NCBI GenBank assembly: GCA_001789555.1
Contig: MFZZ01000009.1
Span: 1,093-47,549 of the forward strand
Origin: Candidatus Roizmanbacteria bacterium RIFCSPHIGHO2_12_FULL_38_13
GTDB taxonomy: Bacteria; Patescibacteriota; Microgenomatia; UBA1406; GWC2-37-13
Reading direction: 5' to 3'
DNA length: 46,457 nucleotides
Shown: positions 1-8,294 of the stretch, one piece after another
Numbering within the stretch: the stretch's first letter is position 1
How the letters are laid out: each line of letters opens with the position of its first letter
Notes under the pieces: model-generated
The model's database searches: none
Told to the model about the DNA's origin: nothing
What the model saw: only the letters and a program-made list of their open reading frames with translations
Made by a program: the position numbers and the translations under genes

Positions 1-643
1 CGAGAGTATTCATTTCTTTTCTAGTCTTTTCGATAAGTTCTTTCATACTTTTGGAAGTTTCAGGATCGACGCAGCGAATTTCCGGATCATTTTCATAGGT
101 CTTTTTGACATCTCCAAACGAATATCCTTTTTCAACTTTTATTTCGCCTATCTGCAATGTGTGACTTGCAATTTCAATTTTGTGCTGAAGTAAAAATTGT
201 TTAAAAATCGCACCGGCTGCGACGCGCGCCGCTGTCTCACGTGCACTTGCGCGCTCAAGGACATTTCTGACATCATCAAAACCGTACTTTTGTACGCCGG
301 TTAAATCGGCATGGCCGGGACGTGGTTGTGTAACACGAGCAGATTCAACAACCTCTTTTGGTTGGGGATCCACACTCATCTTAACATCCCAATTTTTGTA
401 ATCCTTATTTTCAATTAACAAAGCAATCGGGCTTCCGATCGTTTTTCCAAAACGGATTCCGGACAATATTTCTACTTTGTCTTCTTCAATCAGCATCCGC
501 CCTCCGCTTCCCGATCCTTTCATACGTTTTTTCATTTCATGCGCAATGAATACTTGAGAAACTGGCACACCCGCAGGCATACCCTCGATAATGACAGTTA
601 ATGCTTTGCCGTGTGATTCACCGGCTGTTAGAAAACGCAACAT
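1..643 (-). CDS. aroC: Chorismate synthase, 3' end truncated by window edge
   Basis: Manual minus-strand translation from ATG at 643: MLRFLTAGESHGKALTVIIEGMPAGVPVS...GSGSGGRMLIEEDKVEILSGIRFGKTIGSPIALLIENKD; absent from ORF track because it runs off the edge. Confidence 0.95.
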   Translation of the reverse strand, partial: MLRFLTAGESHGKALTVIIEGMPAGVPVSQVFIAHEMKKRMKGSGSGGRMLIEEDKVEILSGIRFGKTIGSPIALLIENKDYKNWDVKMSVDPQPKEVVESARVTQPRPGHADLTGVQKYGFDDVRNVLERASARETAARVAAGAIFKQFLLQHKIEIASHTLQIGEIKVEKGYSFGDVKKTYENDPEIRCVDPETSKSMKELIEKTRKEMNTL

Positions 644-806
644 AAATCGTATAGCGTGTAACGTATAACGCGAAACGTTAGAACTTATAACTCTTTATAT
701 ATTAACCAACGGAACAGGTGGCGTGAGCCAGAGACCTTGACCAAATGCGGGCTATCGTTACGCATTTGTCGAGGTGGCGAGCGACAGAATCTGGAACGCG
801 ACTATA

Positions 807-834
807 CTGGATTCCGGATCAAGTCCGGAATGAC
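807..834. repeat. Dispersed palindromic repeat (CTGGATTCCGGATCAAGTCCGGAATGAC)
   Basis: Inverted arms ATTCCGGA/TCCGGAAT; same family as 17982, 18250, 19369 and 28174 copies; overlaps the aroD 3' end. Confidence 0.8.
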
Positions 835-1496
835 AATATTGTATTGTAAATATTTTTTAATTCTTCGATGCCAATCTGCCCCGGCGCCGACTCTCCAAAC
901 TCCGTTGACGCATATGTCAAATAACTTCCAAGCAAAGGTACCAATATTCTCGTCACTCTCCCTTTTTCTCCCATCCCAATTACAATCCTTTCTTCGTTAT
1001 GCGGTTTATTTGTAAGCAATCTATAAATTTTTGTGGTTTCATATTCTTCAGTTAAAACAGTTGCAATTTTTAAAATATCAGGTTTAAATTCATTCATCTC
1101 ATAAATGATGCTTTGCATGTCCCAATAACTTGGAGTTTCAACAAAATTGTGATAGGAAATAATCAGCTTAGTATTATCTCGTTTAAATTGATATTCTTTA
1201 ATCGTTGAAAGTTCAATATCAACATGATCAAATCCTAGCTCAATTGCTTTTTGTAAAATTCCTACACGGTTATTTTCGTCACCGTTAAATTTTCCACCTT
1301 CTTCTTTTTTTCTGCAAGTAAAAATAGATTGCACGTTTGTTTCTTTGCGAATGACTTCAACATTTGTTTCAGTAAAATCCTGAATATAATCGACTCGTAA
1401 TTCTACAAAATCCGATATTTCTTCTGTCTTTTTTAAGTTTGACAAAAAATCATCAAGTGTTGTTCCGATAACGGGTGTACAAATGCGTATATTCAT
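819..1496 (-). CDS. aroD: Type I 3-dehydroquinate dehydratase
   Basis: ORF; ELRVDYIQD, FTCRKKEEGG, IISYHNF, GESAPGQI motifs; operon context. Confidence 0.9.
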   Translation of the reverse strand: MNIRICTPVIGTTLDDFLSNLKKTEEISDFVELRVDYIQDFTETNVEVIRKETNVQSIFTCRKKEEGGKFNGDENNRVGILQKAIELGFDHVDIELSTIKEYQFKRDNTKLIISYHNFVETPSYWDMQSIIYEMNEFKPDILKIATVLTEEYETTKIYRLLTNKPHNEERIVIGMGEKGRVTRILVPLLGSYLTYASTEFGESAPGQIGIEELKNIYNTILSFRT

Positions 1497-1499
1497 AAG

Positions 1500-2390
1500 T
1501 CAACTCGTAACTCGCCTGCCTGCCGTCGAGGCAGGTAACTTATAACTCTCAACTAGTATTTCTCTCATAACTTTAACCGGTGCCTTTTTACCTGTATAAA
1601 GTTCAAACTGTACTATGCCCTGATATAAAAGCATTTCTGTCCCATGAATAATTCTTGCACCTTTTTCTTTTGCTTCCTTCAATAACCTTGTTTCATAAGG
1701 TACATACACGGCATCAAAAACTATATGATCTTTTTTAAGATATTTTTTGGGAACAGGAGTTTTATTCACATTCTTTCCCATGCCCAAACTGGTGGCATTA
1801 AGGATGATGTCGCAGTCTTCAACACCCTGTATATGAGAGAGATCGTAACAACTTACCAACGAAACCGATCGGCCGTTTTTAATCTTTAGAGTCTTTATCA
1901 GGTGCCATGCCTTCTCAAGCGTACGGTTAAAAATAACTACGCTGGCACCTTTTTTCAGAAGTCCGAAAACCATCGCATGGGCCGCGCCACCGGCTCCGAT
2001 AATCGCAGCCTTTTTTCCTTTCAAGCTTCCATATTTTTCAAGAGGTTTGACGACTCCAAGCCAGTCGGTGTTATATCCTTTTAACTTTCCATTATTATTA
2101 ACAACAGTATTTACGGCAACGATCTTTTTGGCTGTTTCATCTATTTCATCAAGATATTTCATAACCCTAATCTTGTGAGGTATCGTGCACGTCAAGCCAC
2201 GAATATTCATTGCGCGAACAGCTTTTATTACATCCTTAAGATCCTTCGGTTTTACCTTAGCAGCCGTAAATACAAATTGGTCGTCAATGTCAAGAGCCTC
2301 ATAACCGGCATTATGCATGAGCGGAGACAGTGAATGTTCGACCGGATCACCGACGATCATACAGATTTTTGTTTTAGCTGAAATTTTCAT
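1500..2390 (-). CDS. aroE: Shikimate dehydrogenase
   Basis: ORF; GDPVEHSLSPLMHNAGYEAL, AAIIGAGGAAHAMVFGL, TSLGM motifs. Confidence 0.95.
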   Translation of the reverse strand: MKISAKTKICMIVGDPVEHSLSPLMHNAGYEALDIDDQFVFTAAKVKPKDLKDVIKAVRAMNIRGLTCTIPHKIRVMKYLDEIDETAKKIVAVNTVVNNNGKLKGYNTDWLGVVKPLEKYGSLKGKKAAIIGAGGAAHAMVFGLLKKGASVVIFNRTLEKAWHLIKTLKIKNGRSVSLVSCYDLSHIQGVEDCDIILNATSLGMGKNVNKTPVPKKYLKKDHIVFDAVYVPYETRLLKEAKEKGARIIHGTEMLLYQGIVQFELYTGKKAPVKVMREILVESYKLPASTAGRRVTS

Positions 2391-2895
2391 TGATTTGGGA
2401 TAATTTTGTTAAAATTTCCGTGGCTATAACATCAGGATCCTTACCATGTGACTTGATAGTTATGTCTGCATATCTTTTATACAATGGCAATCTATGAGAA
2501 AAAAGTTCAAACGCTTGCTTGACATTTTTGAAAAGCGGACGGGCGATCTGATCTGAAAAGACTCTTTTTTTAATCACCTCAAAAGGCACATCAAGAAATA
2601 TGACCGAACCAAAGGGTTGGCACAGATAATCAAGAATAATTTTGTTCATCACCACTCCACCTCCAGTAGATATTATGGCATTTTCCAGATCTCTCCATTC
2701 TTTGGCAAGTTTTATCTCCCATTCACGTAGTAACAATTCACCGCCGATTTTAAACAGTTCATCCATGTCCTTCAATTTGTTTCTTTCAAGCACGATTGCA
2801 TCCATCTCGATAACATCAAGATTTAGCCTTTTCCCAAGTTGTTGTCCAACCGCTGTTTTTCCCGATCCCATAAATCCGATGAGAATTATTTTCAT
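2374..2895 (-). CDS. aroK: Shikimate kinase
   Basis: Start set at MKIILIGFMGSGKTAVGQQLGKRL; P-loop and STGGGVV motifs. Confidence 0.93.
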   Translation of the reverse strand: MKIILIGFMGSGKTAVGQQLGKRLNLDVIEMDAIVLERNKLKDMDELFKIGGELLLREWEIKLAKEWRDLENAIISTGGGVVMNKIILDYLCQPFGSVIFLDVPFEVIKKRVFSDQIARPLFKNVKQAFELFSHRLPLYKRYADITIKSHGKDPDVIATEILTKLSQINENFS

Positions 2896-2918
2896 GTCTA
2901 ATCTTGTAACTTGTAACT

Positions 2919-4163
2919 TTATGTAAATTTTACTGCAATTTGAGCCAACTTCATCCAAAACTCCGGAAAAGTTTTATTAACAACTTCCGGATTTCTTATT
3001 TTAATCTCTGGAATGCTTGTTTGCGCAACCGCAAAACTCATCGCCATTCTATGATCGTTATACGTATCAATTTCTGCAGGTTTTGGACTCCCTCCAAAAA
3101 TTGCAAGTGTATCATGGTCAGGCGATTCTGTTATTATACTCATTTTACCAAGCTCTGCCTGAAGAGCCTTAACCCTTTCGGTTTCTTTGACACGAAGTGA
3201 ACGAACACCTGTGAGTACCGACTTCCCATCAGCAAAAGCGGCAAGAACAGCCAAAGTCTGCGCCTGATCAGGACATTCTTCCATATCAACTTCGACAGGT
3301 TTTACTCCATTGCCTTTAATTGTCACTTCGTTTGAGCCATAAATAATTTTGTTGCCCATTTCTTCTAAAATTTTTAAAAACCGGCGATCGCCCTGGACGG
3401 AGTTTGGATTTAAATTTTCGACTGTTAAAGTGAATTTGTTCAAGGCGGCTACCGCAAAAAAATACCCTGCGGCAGAATAATCGCCTTCGATAATGTATTT
3501 TTTCATTTTATAGTTCTGATTTTTGGCAATAACATACTTTTTATAATCAAAGTTTTCAACTTCGACTCCCCAATCCTTCATCATGGAAATGGTAATATCG
3601 ATATATGATTTTGAGATTTGATTTCCTGAAACTTCAATAGTAACGCCGTCAATAATCGGTGAAATCATAAGTAAAGCAGAGACGAACTGACTACTCACGC
3701 TTCCATTAATAACAATGTTTCCATTTGGTAAAAAAGAAGATTTTACGATAACTGGAGGGAAGCCTTGTTTGTCTTCATATTCGATTTGCGCGCCGGCAGT
3801 TTTTAATGCAAGAACCAAATCCTCTATAGGTCTTTTGTTCAGACCTTCTTTTCCAAATATCCTTTTTTGTCCTGGGACGATACAAGATAATGCAAGAATA
3901 AATCGGATTGTTGTCCCGGACAAATCGGCATCAAGTTCATGCCGTCGATCTTGAATTACACTAATATCATTTTCAACAATAAGTTTGTTTTTTTCTTTTT
4001 TAATCATAATGCCCAATTTTGTTAAACAGGTTATCATCGCCTCGGTATCGTCACTAAAAAGAGGATTTTCCAAAGTTACCTGACCTTTAGTTAACGCGGC
4101 CATAATAAGAGCACGGTTTGTGTAACTTTTGGAACCGGGCATAACAACAATTAAATTGTTCAT
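2919..4163 (-). CDS. aroA: 3-phosphoshikimate 1-carboxyvinyltransferase (EPSP synthase)
   Basis: ORF; PGSKSYTNRALIMAAL, SGTTIRF, DHRMAMSFAV motifs. Confidence 0.96.
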   Translation of the reverse strand: MNNLIVVMPGSKSYTNRALIMAALTKGQVTLENPLFSDDTEAMITCLTKLGIMIKKEKNKLIVENDISVIQDRRHELDADLSGTTIRFILALSCIVPGQKRIFGKEGLNKRPIEDLVLALKTAGAQIEYEDKQGFPPVIVKSSFLPNGNIVINGSVSSQFVSALLMISPIIDGVTIEVSGNQISKSYIDITISMMKDWGVEVENFDYKKYVIAKNQNYKMKKYIIEGDYSAAGYFFAVAALNKFTLTVENLNPNSVQGDRRFLKILEEMGNKIIYGSNEVTIKGNGVKPVEVDMEECPDQAQTLAVLAAFADGKSVLTGVRSLRVKETERVKALQAELGKMSIITESPDHDTLAIFGGSPKPAEIDTYNDHRMAMSFAVAQTSIPEIKIRNPEVVNKTFPEFWMKLAQIAVKFT

Positions 4164-4179
4164 AATTTACTTGAACGAA

Positions 4180-4250
4180 GATATCCTTTTTATGCCGACT
4201 TGAGGACTTGCGCTGTATTTACCTCAAGGGAGGCAAAGAAAAAGGATATC
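4180..4250. repeat. Long inverted repeat in the aroB-aroA spacer
   Basis: GATATCCTTTTT (4180-4191) with AAAAAGGATATC (4239-4250); nested CTTGAGG (4199-4205) with CCTCAAG (4222-4228). Confidence 0.8.
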
Positions 4251-4259
4251 GAGCGAAAA

Positions 4260-5330
4260 TCATAATACATATTGAATTCCTTCACGTACAAACTTATCAT
4301 CAAACTGAATATTGTAATCACCGACTCCGATAGCAGAAAGAAGCGTCCATTTTATCTTTCCATGCTGACTCTTTTTATCTTTTTCAAGCAATGTGACCAC
4401 TTCGTCGACAGAGACACCACTCTCGTATCTGGTCGGTAGACCAAAATCGGCTATTGCCCGCTCGATGATTTTAAAATCTTTTTCGTTTATCATTCCAAGA
4501 TCAGCAGAAATCTTGGCCTCCGCCACCATGCCGATTGCTACCGCTTCACCGTGGAATAAAGGATTTTTCGACTTGAAACTTTGAGACTCAATGGCATGAC
4601 CAACTGTATGTCCGAAATTTAAAAGCTTTCGTAGACCGGTTTCCCTCTCATCTTGTTGTACGATTTCCCCCTTTATCCTGACCGACTCGGCAATGATTTC
4701 AACAAGTTCTTTTTGGGAAAACTGATTAGGTCTTTTTTTAGTCACCCGAAAAAAATAGAATTTATCTTGGATAAGACCATGTTTTATAACCTCGGCAAAA
4801 CCCTGAATAAACGATCTTTTTGGCATGGTCTTTAAAGTATCGATATCGGCAACCACTGCTTTTGGTTGATTGAAAGTGCCAACGTAATTTTTATAATGTC
4901 CCAGATTGACTCCGTTCTTACCTCCAAAACTGGCGTCGACCATAGCTTCAACAGTTGTTGGAATATTGATAAAATCAATTCCCCGTAGATATGTCGAGGC
5001 AACAAAACCTCCCAAATCAGCAACTACACCTCCGCCCATGTTGATAATAAGTCCATGCCGATCGACATTTTTTTCAGCTAAAAATTCGTATGCTCCTTTT
5101 ACTGTTTGTAGATTTTTTGAGCTTTCACCTGATGAGAAGGTAAATACATTTGCTTTTTTTATTGATAAATTTTTCCCGTGCAAACCGTAAACAGTATTAT
5201 CTGAAATCAGATTAACTGATGAATAACGGTCAATGTCGACAAATTCGCCAATTTGTTTTAAGATCTTTGATCCGATAAAAACCGGATAATTAAATGTTTT
5301 TTTAAAGATGCAAATTTGGACTTTTTCCAT
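4260..5330 (-). CDS. aroB: 3-dehydroquinate synthase
   Basis: Start set at MEKVQICIF; MGGGVVADLGGFVASTYLRGIDFINIPTT, NFGHTVGHAIE, HGEAVAIGM motifs. Confidence 0.95.
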   Translation of the reverse strand: MEKVQICIFKKTFNYPVFIGSKILKQIGEFVDIDRYSSVNLISDNTVYGLHGKNLSIKKANVFTFSSGESSKNLQTVKGAYEFLAEKNVDRHGLIINMGGGVVADLGGFVASTYLRGIDFINIPTTVEAMVDASFGGKNGVNLGHYKNYVGTFNQPKAVVADIDTLKTMPKRSFIQGFAEVIKHGLIQDKFYFFRVTKKRPNQFSQKELVEIIAESVRIKGEIVQQDERETGLRKLLNFGHTVGHAIESQSFKSKNPLFHGEAVAIGMVAEAKISADLGMINEKDFKIIERAIADFGLPTRYESGVSVDEVVTLLEKDKKSQHGKIKWTLLSAIGVGDYNIQFDDKFVREGIQYVL

Positions 5331-5338
5331 AAGTAAAA

Positions 5339-6157
5339 TCAACTGTTATATAGTTTACCTCTCGAGTATGCGCCAAGCAGACGATACTCAAGAGTTTCCT
5401 TTTTCATTAAACTTAAAAAATCTTTTGCTTTAGTTTGACCAACTTCAACATCAACCCAGAACTCGTACTCCCAATTGGTGCCAGGCAGTGGCCGCGACTC
5501 GATTTTAGTCAAATTACCATTCATTTTAGCGATCTTATCGAGTACTTTAACCAGACTGCCAGCCAAATGTTTTACTTTGAAAATAACTGTCAGTTTATCG
5601 GCGTTATTAATGTCCAAATGTGAATTATTGGCGATCATAATCCACCTCGACATGTTGTGTTTCACATTGGCAACATCAGACTCGATTACCTGAAGTCCCA
5701 TAATCTTTGCAAGATACTTACTGCCGATGGCGGCACAAATTTTTTTATTTGATTTTTTGACCAAGTCTGCAGCCGAGGCCGTACTCTGCTCGACTAAAAC
5801 ATTTAGGTTATTTTTTTTTATAAACCTGCTACATTGGGCAAAAGCCTGCGGATGTGAATAGACTTTTTTGAGATTGTTGATCTTTGTACCGGGTATTCCA
5901 ATAAGATCAAGACTGATTTCCATAAAGGCTTCACCGATGATTTTGGCGCGGCTTTCAAACATGAGGTCAACAGACTGGTGAACCGAACTACTGATCGAAT
6001 TTTCGATCACAAGTAGTCCGACCGAGTTTGAGTCGTCTTCGACTTTTTCCACAATTTCGGAAAAGGTCTGTAGTGAAATCAGTTCGTGACCGATGTAAAT
6101 CTTTTTCGCGATTTGCTCGCTGAAAGATCCGGTTGGTCCCAAGTAGTAAATTTTCAT
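5339..6157 (-). CDS. pheA: Prephenate dehydratase with C-terminal ACT-like region
   Basis: ORF; MKIYYLGPTGSFSEQ, SHPQAFAQC, ESRPLPGTNWEYEFWVD. Confidence 0.92.
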   Translation of the reverse strand: MKIYYLGPTGSFSEQIAKKIYIGHELISLQTFSEIVEKVEDDSNSVGLLVIENSISSSVHQSVDLMFESRAKIIGEAFMEISLDLIGIPGTKINNLKKVYSHPQAFAQCSRFIKKNNLNVLVEQSTASAADLVKKSNKKICAAIGSKYLAKIMGLQVIESDVANVKHNMSRWIMIANNSHLDINNADKLTVIFKVKHLAGSLVKVLDKIAKMNGNLTKIESRPLPGTNWEYEFWVDVEVGQTKAKDFLSLMKKETLEYRLLGAYSRGKLYNS

Positions 6158-6160
6158 AAT

Positions 6161-6898
6161 TTATGTCTCGAGATATTTTGTAATTTTTTGAAAAGCATTT
6201 TTTGTATTTTGCAACCAAACCTTACTATACGGATTATAAACGTACATATCTTTAAGTAGCTGTTTATCAGTCTGAATGATATCAAGAAAACTATTAAAAA
6301 TCTGACTAGATTTCGTATCTAAATGATTGGGAGCAACATCAAGCTCATGTGCAAGATGAGCAATGATGTGGGCAGTAAACTGTGATCTGACAATATTTTC
6401 ATCGTGTGTTTTTGCGTTGGTTTCGATAATCTTAAATCCAAATTTGGAAAACAAATTTTTTACGGCTATATATTTAAGTCTTTCTCCTCTCACAAAATCC
6501 AAAGCTATGGAAAGTTCGCCAAATTTCGGATTTAAATTGAGGAAAGTTCCAGGGCCAAACAAAGGATGTGAGCCGATAATGGTGTTTGCGCGGGACACGT
6601 ATTTTTTCATGATCTCGATCGGAAACTTTTTTACCGAACAGACATCCATAATGATCGCATCCTTCGGCAATTTTTTTGAGCAATTTTTAATTACTTTTTC
6701 AAAAACTCTGATCGGTACTGCAACGATGATGAGATCATTTTCAAGAGCCTTCTTCAATGATGTAAATCCCGAACGGCTTTTTTGATGTCGAGAAAAAACC
6801 TTGACGTCAAGTTTTGGATTTTTTTTTAGGATATCAACAAGCAGTCTACCAAATCTGCCATAACCGACTACGCCGATAGTGCAAATATTATTTTTCAT
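6161..6898 (-). CDS. tyrA: Prephenate dehydrogenase
   Basis: ICTIGVVGYGRFGRLL Rossmann motif, GSHPLFGPG, SQFTAHIIAHLAHEL. Confidence 0.88.
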   Translation of the reverse strand: MKNNICTIGVVGYGRFGRLLVDILKKNPKLDVKVFSRHQKSRSGFTSLKKALENDLIIVAVPIRVFEKVIKNCSKKLPKDAIIMDVCSVKKFPIEIMKKYVSRANTIIGSHPLFGPGTFLNLNPKFGELSIALDFVRGERLKYIAVKNLFSKFGFKIIETNAKTHDENIVRSQFTAHIIAHLAHELDVAPNHLDTKSSQIFNSFLDIIQTDKQLLKDMYVYNPYSKVWLQNTKNAFQKITKYLET

Positions 6899-7163
6899 GA
6901 TCTGATTCAATGATTAATGACTGCCTGTGAATTCTTTTCCAGACGTCCTGGACAAAATTTTTGTCTAAATTGAATCCTTTTGCGAGCTTCAGACGATTGG
7001 ATATAAGTTTCTCCCATCTTTTCTTATCAAGCGGTTTTTTAGAACTTGACTTCTTTATTGCGCCAATTTCTTGAACAATTGAGAAACGCTTGGCCAAAAG
7101 TTCGATGATCTGACCATCAACAAAATCTATCTGTTTTCTTAGCGATTTTAATTTTTTTTTCAT
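6888..7163 (-). CDS. AroQ-type chorismate mutase
   Basis: 91 aa all-alpha CM pattern: LRKQIDFVDGQIIELLAKRFSIVQEIGAIKK. Confidence 0.88.
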   Translation of the reverse strand: MKKKLKSLRKQIDFVDGQIIELLAKRFSIVQEIGAIKKSSSKKPLDKKRWEKLISNRLKLAKGFNLDKNFVQDVWKRIHRQSLIIESDHEK

Positions 7164-7166
7164 ATT

Positions 7167-8099
7167 TTATGGTGCTACCAAATCACGAAACTTGGCTAAC
7201 TTGGCGACTAATAATTGTAGTTCGGCAATAGTGATGTGCTGATCGGTATCGGTCGATGATGTCCCGGTTTCGATCAGTACACCGTCATAGAGAAATTCAT
7301 TTTTCTCAATTTTCATTTTCATCGCCTCGATAACGGCGTCGACAATATGATCACGCAGTTTTGGACCATATGTATGACTGGGATCGAAAAAAAGCTTAAC
7401 TTTTGTATCCTTCTTAACTCTTTTGGCTATGGCGTGTACAGGCGCGTTGCGGAAATTTTCTTTACCGGGTACATCTACTCCACGATGTATCAAAATAACA
7501 TCACCGTCAATTCCTGTCGCATATTTGACCAACCCTGCCCAAGTTTTTTCCATAGTGGTTTTTCCAAGATATTCATCCGTGTTTGAGGTGTGGATATGAT
7601 CCCCGATCCATTTGCCGTTTTTGATCCCGATATGCCAGCCATTTCTTTTGGCAAAAGCAACCGTTTGTTCTATCTGCCAGCCAAGCTGGTTAACAGCCGG
7701 GTTCCAGGGCAGTAGTTTTCTGTGTGGAATACGTTTTTCATATGAAGGCAACTGGATAATCGGATTCATGACTTCGGTTGCGATCATAAGACCGGTTTTT
7801 TCTACCAATTTTTCGGCGATATATGCGCTTGGCAAAACTTTGAAATCCGAAAGAGTACCGCCTTTTAAAAGGATCTCCATATTTTTCTTGTACACCTCAA
7901 AATCCATGCCCATTCCTTTGCCGGACATATCAAGCTCTGTGCGCGACTTGAGACCGACCACCCGTGTGCCGGCAACTGCTTTTTGTTTTTTTCCACTTCT
8001 ATTACGAATGGTGATCTTCGCAATCTCCATAATCTCGTTGATGTTGTTATCATCAATCGAACAAGGCCCGGCAATGATGGTGATTTTTTGATTTTTCAT
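7167..8099 (-). CDS. DAHP synthase (type I DAHPS/KDO8PS superfamily)
   Basis: ITIIAGPCSIDD, AGTRVVGLKSRT, ATEVMNP, LIHRGVD, FFDPSHTYG; first gene of the aro operon. Confidence 0.85.
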   Translation of the reverse strand: MKNQKITIIAGPCSIDDNNINEIMEIAKITIRNRSGKKQKAVAGTRVVGLKSRTELDMSGKGMGMDFEVYKKNMEILLKGGTLSDFKVLPSAYIAEKLVEKTGLMIATEVMNPIIQLPSYEKRIPHRKLLPWNPAVNQLGWQIEQTVAFAKRNGWHIGIKNGKWIGDHIHTSNTDEYLGKTTMEKTWAGLVKYATGIDGDVILIHRGVDVPGKENFRNAPVHAIAKRVKKDTKVKLFFDPSHTYGPKLRDHIVDAVIEAMKMKIEKNEFLYDGVLIETGTSSTDTDQHITIAELQLLVAKLAKFRDLVAP

Positions 8100-8126
8100 A
8101 AAAAAAACCCGCCTTATGGCGGGATG
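8100..8126 (-). terminator. Intrinsic terminator/attenuator immediately 5' of DAHP synthase
   Basis: Minus strand CCCGCC-ATAA-GGCGGG followed by U8 (8100-8107), directly abutting ATG at 8099. Confidence 0.93.
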
Positions 8127-8151
8127 TGGACTTAACTTTAAAAATTATGTG

Positions 8152-8229
8152 TCAGACATAACTTTCCACCCCGCCTGAAGCGGTAAAGTAAAAATAAAAA
8201 TAAAACCGGTGGAAAGGTTTCTTTGACAT
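8152..8229 (-). CDS. Phe/Tyr-rich leader peptide MSKKPFHRFYFYFYFTASGGVESYV (attenuator leader ORF)
   Basis: Manual codon-by-codon translation: ATG TCA AAG AAA CCT TTC CAC CGG TTT TAT TTT TAT TTT TAC TTT ACC GCT TCA GGC GGG GTG GAA AGT TAT GTC TGA; lies between promoter and terminator of the aro operon. Confidence 0.88.
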   Translation of the reverse strand: MSKKPFHRFYFYFYFTASGGVESYV

Positions 8230-8238
8230 GTAAAATTT

Positions 8239-8266
8239 ATTTTAACAGAAAAAAAGTGTCTGTCAA
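8239..8266 (-). promoter_or_regulatory. Sigma70-like promoter of aro operon (TTGACA-N16-TAAAAT)
   Basis: -35 TTGACA = 8266..8261, -10 TAAAAT = 8244..8239 on the minus strand. Confidence 0.75.
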
Positions 8267-8294
8267 CTCTTACAGCGAAAAAGATTTAAGTCTT

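Noticed and set aside
737-1015. Plus-strand ORF of 92 aa
   Set aside because: Composed of repeat sequence (TGFRIKSGMT) plus antisense of aroD; shadow ORF.
8100-8240. aro leader as a metabolite riboswitch
   Set aside because: The in-frame FYFYFYF leader peptide and its placement relative to the 1:2/2:3/3:4 segments fit ribosome-mediated attenuation better; no known aptamer recognised.
8256-8276. GTAAGAGTTGACAG near the aro promoter resembling the MITE end GTAAGAGTTCAC
   Set aside because: Short similarity overlapping a -35 box; no partner end or duplication nearby, so likely chance.
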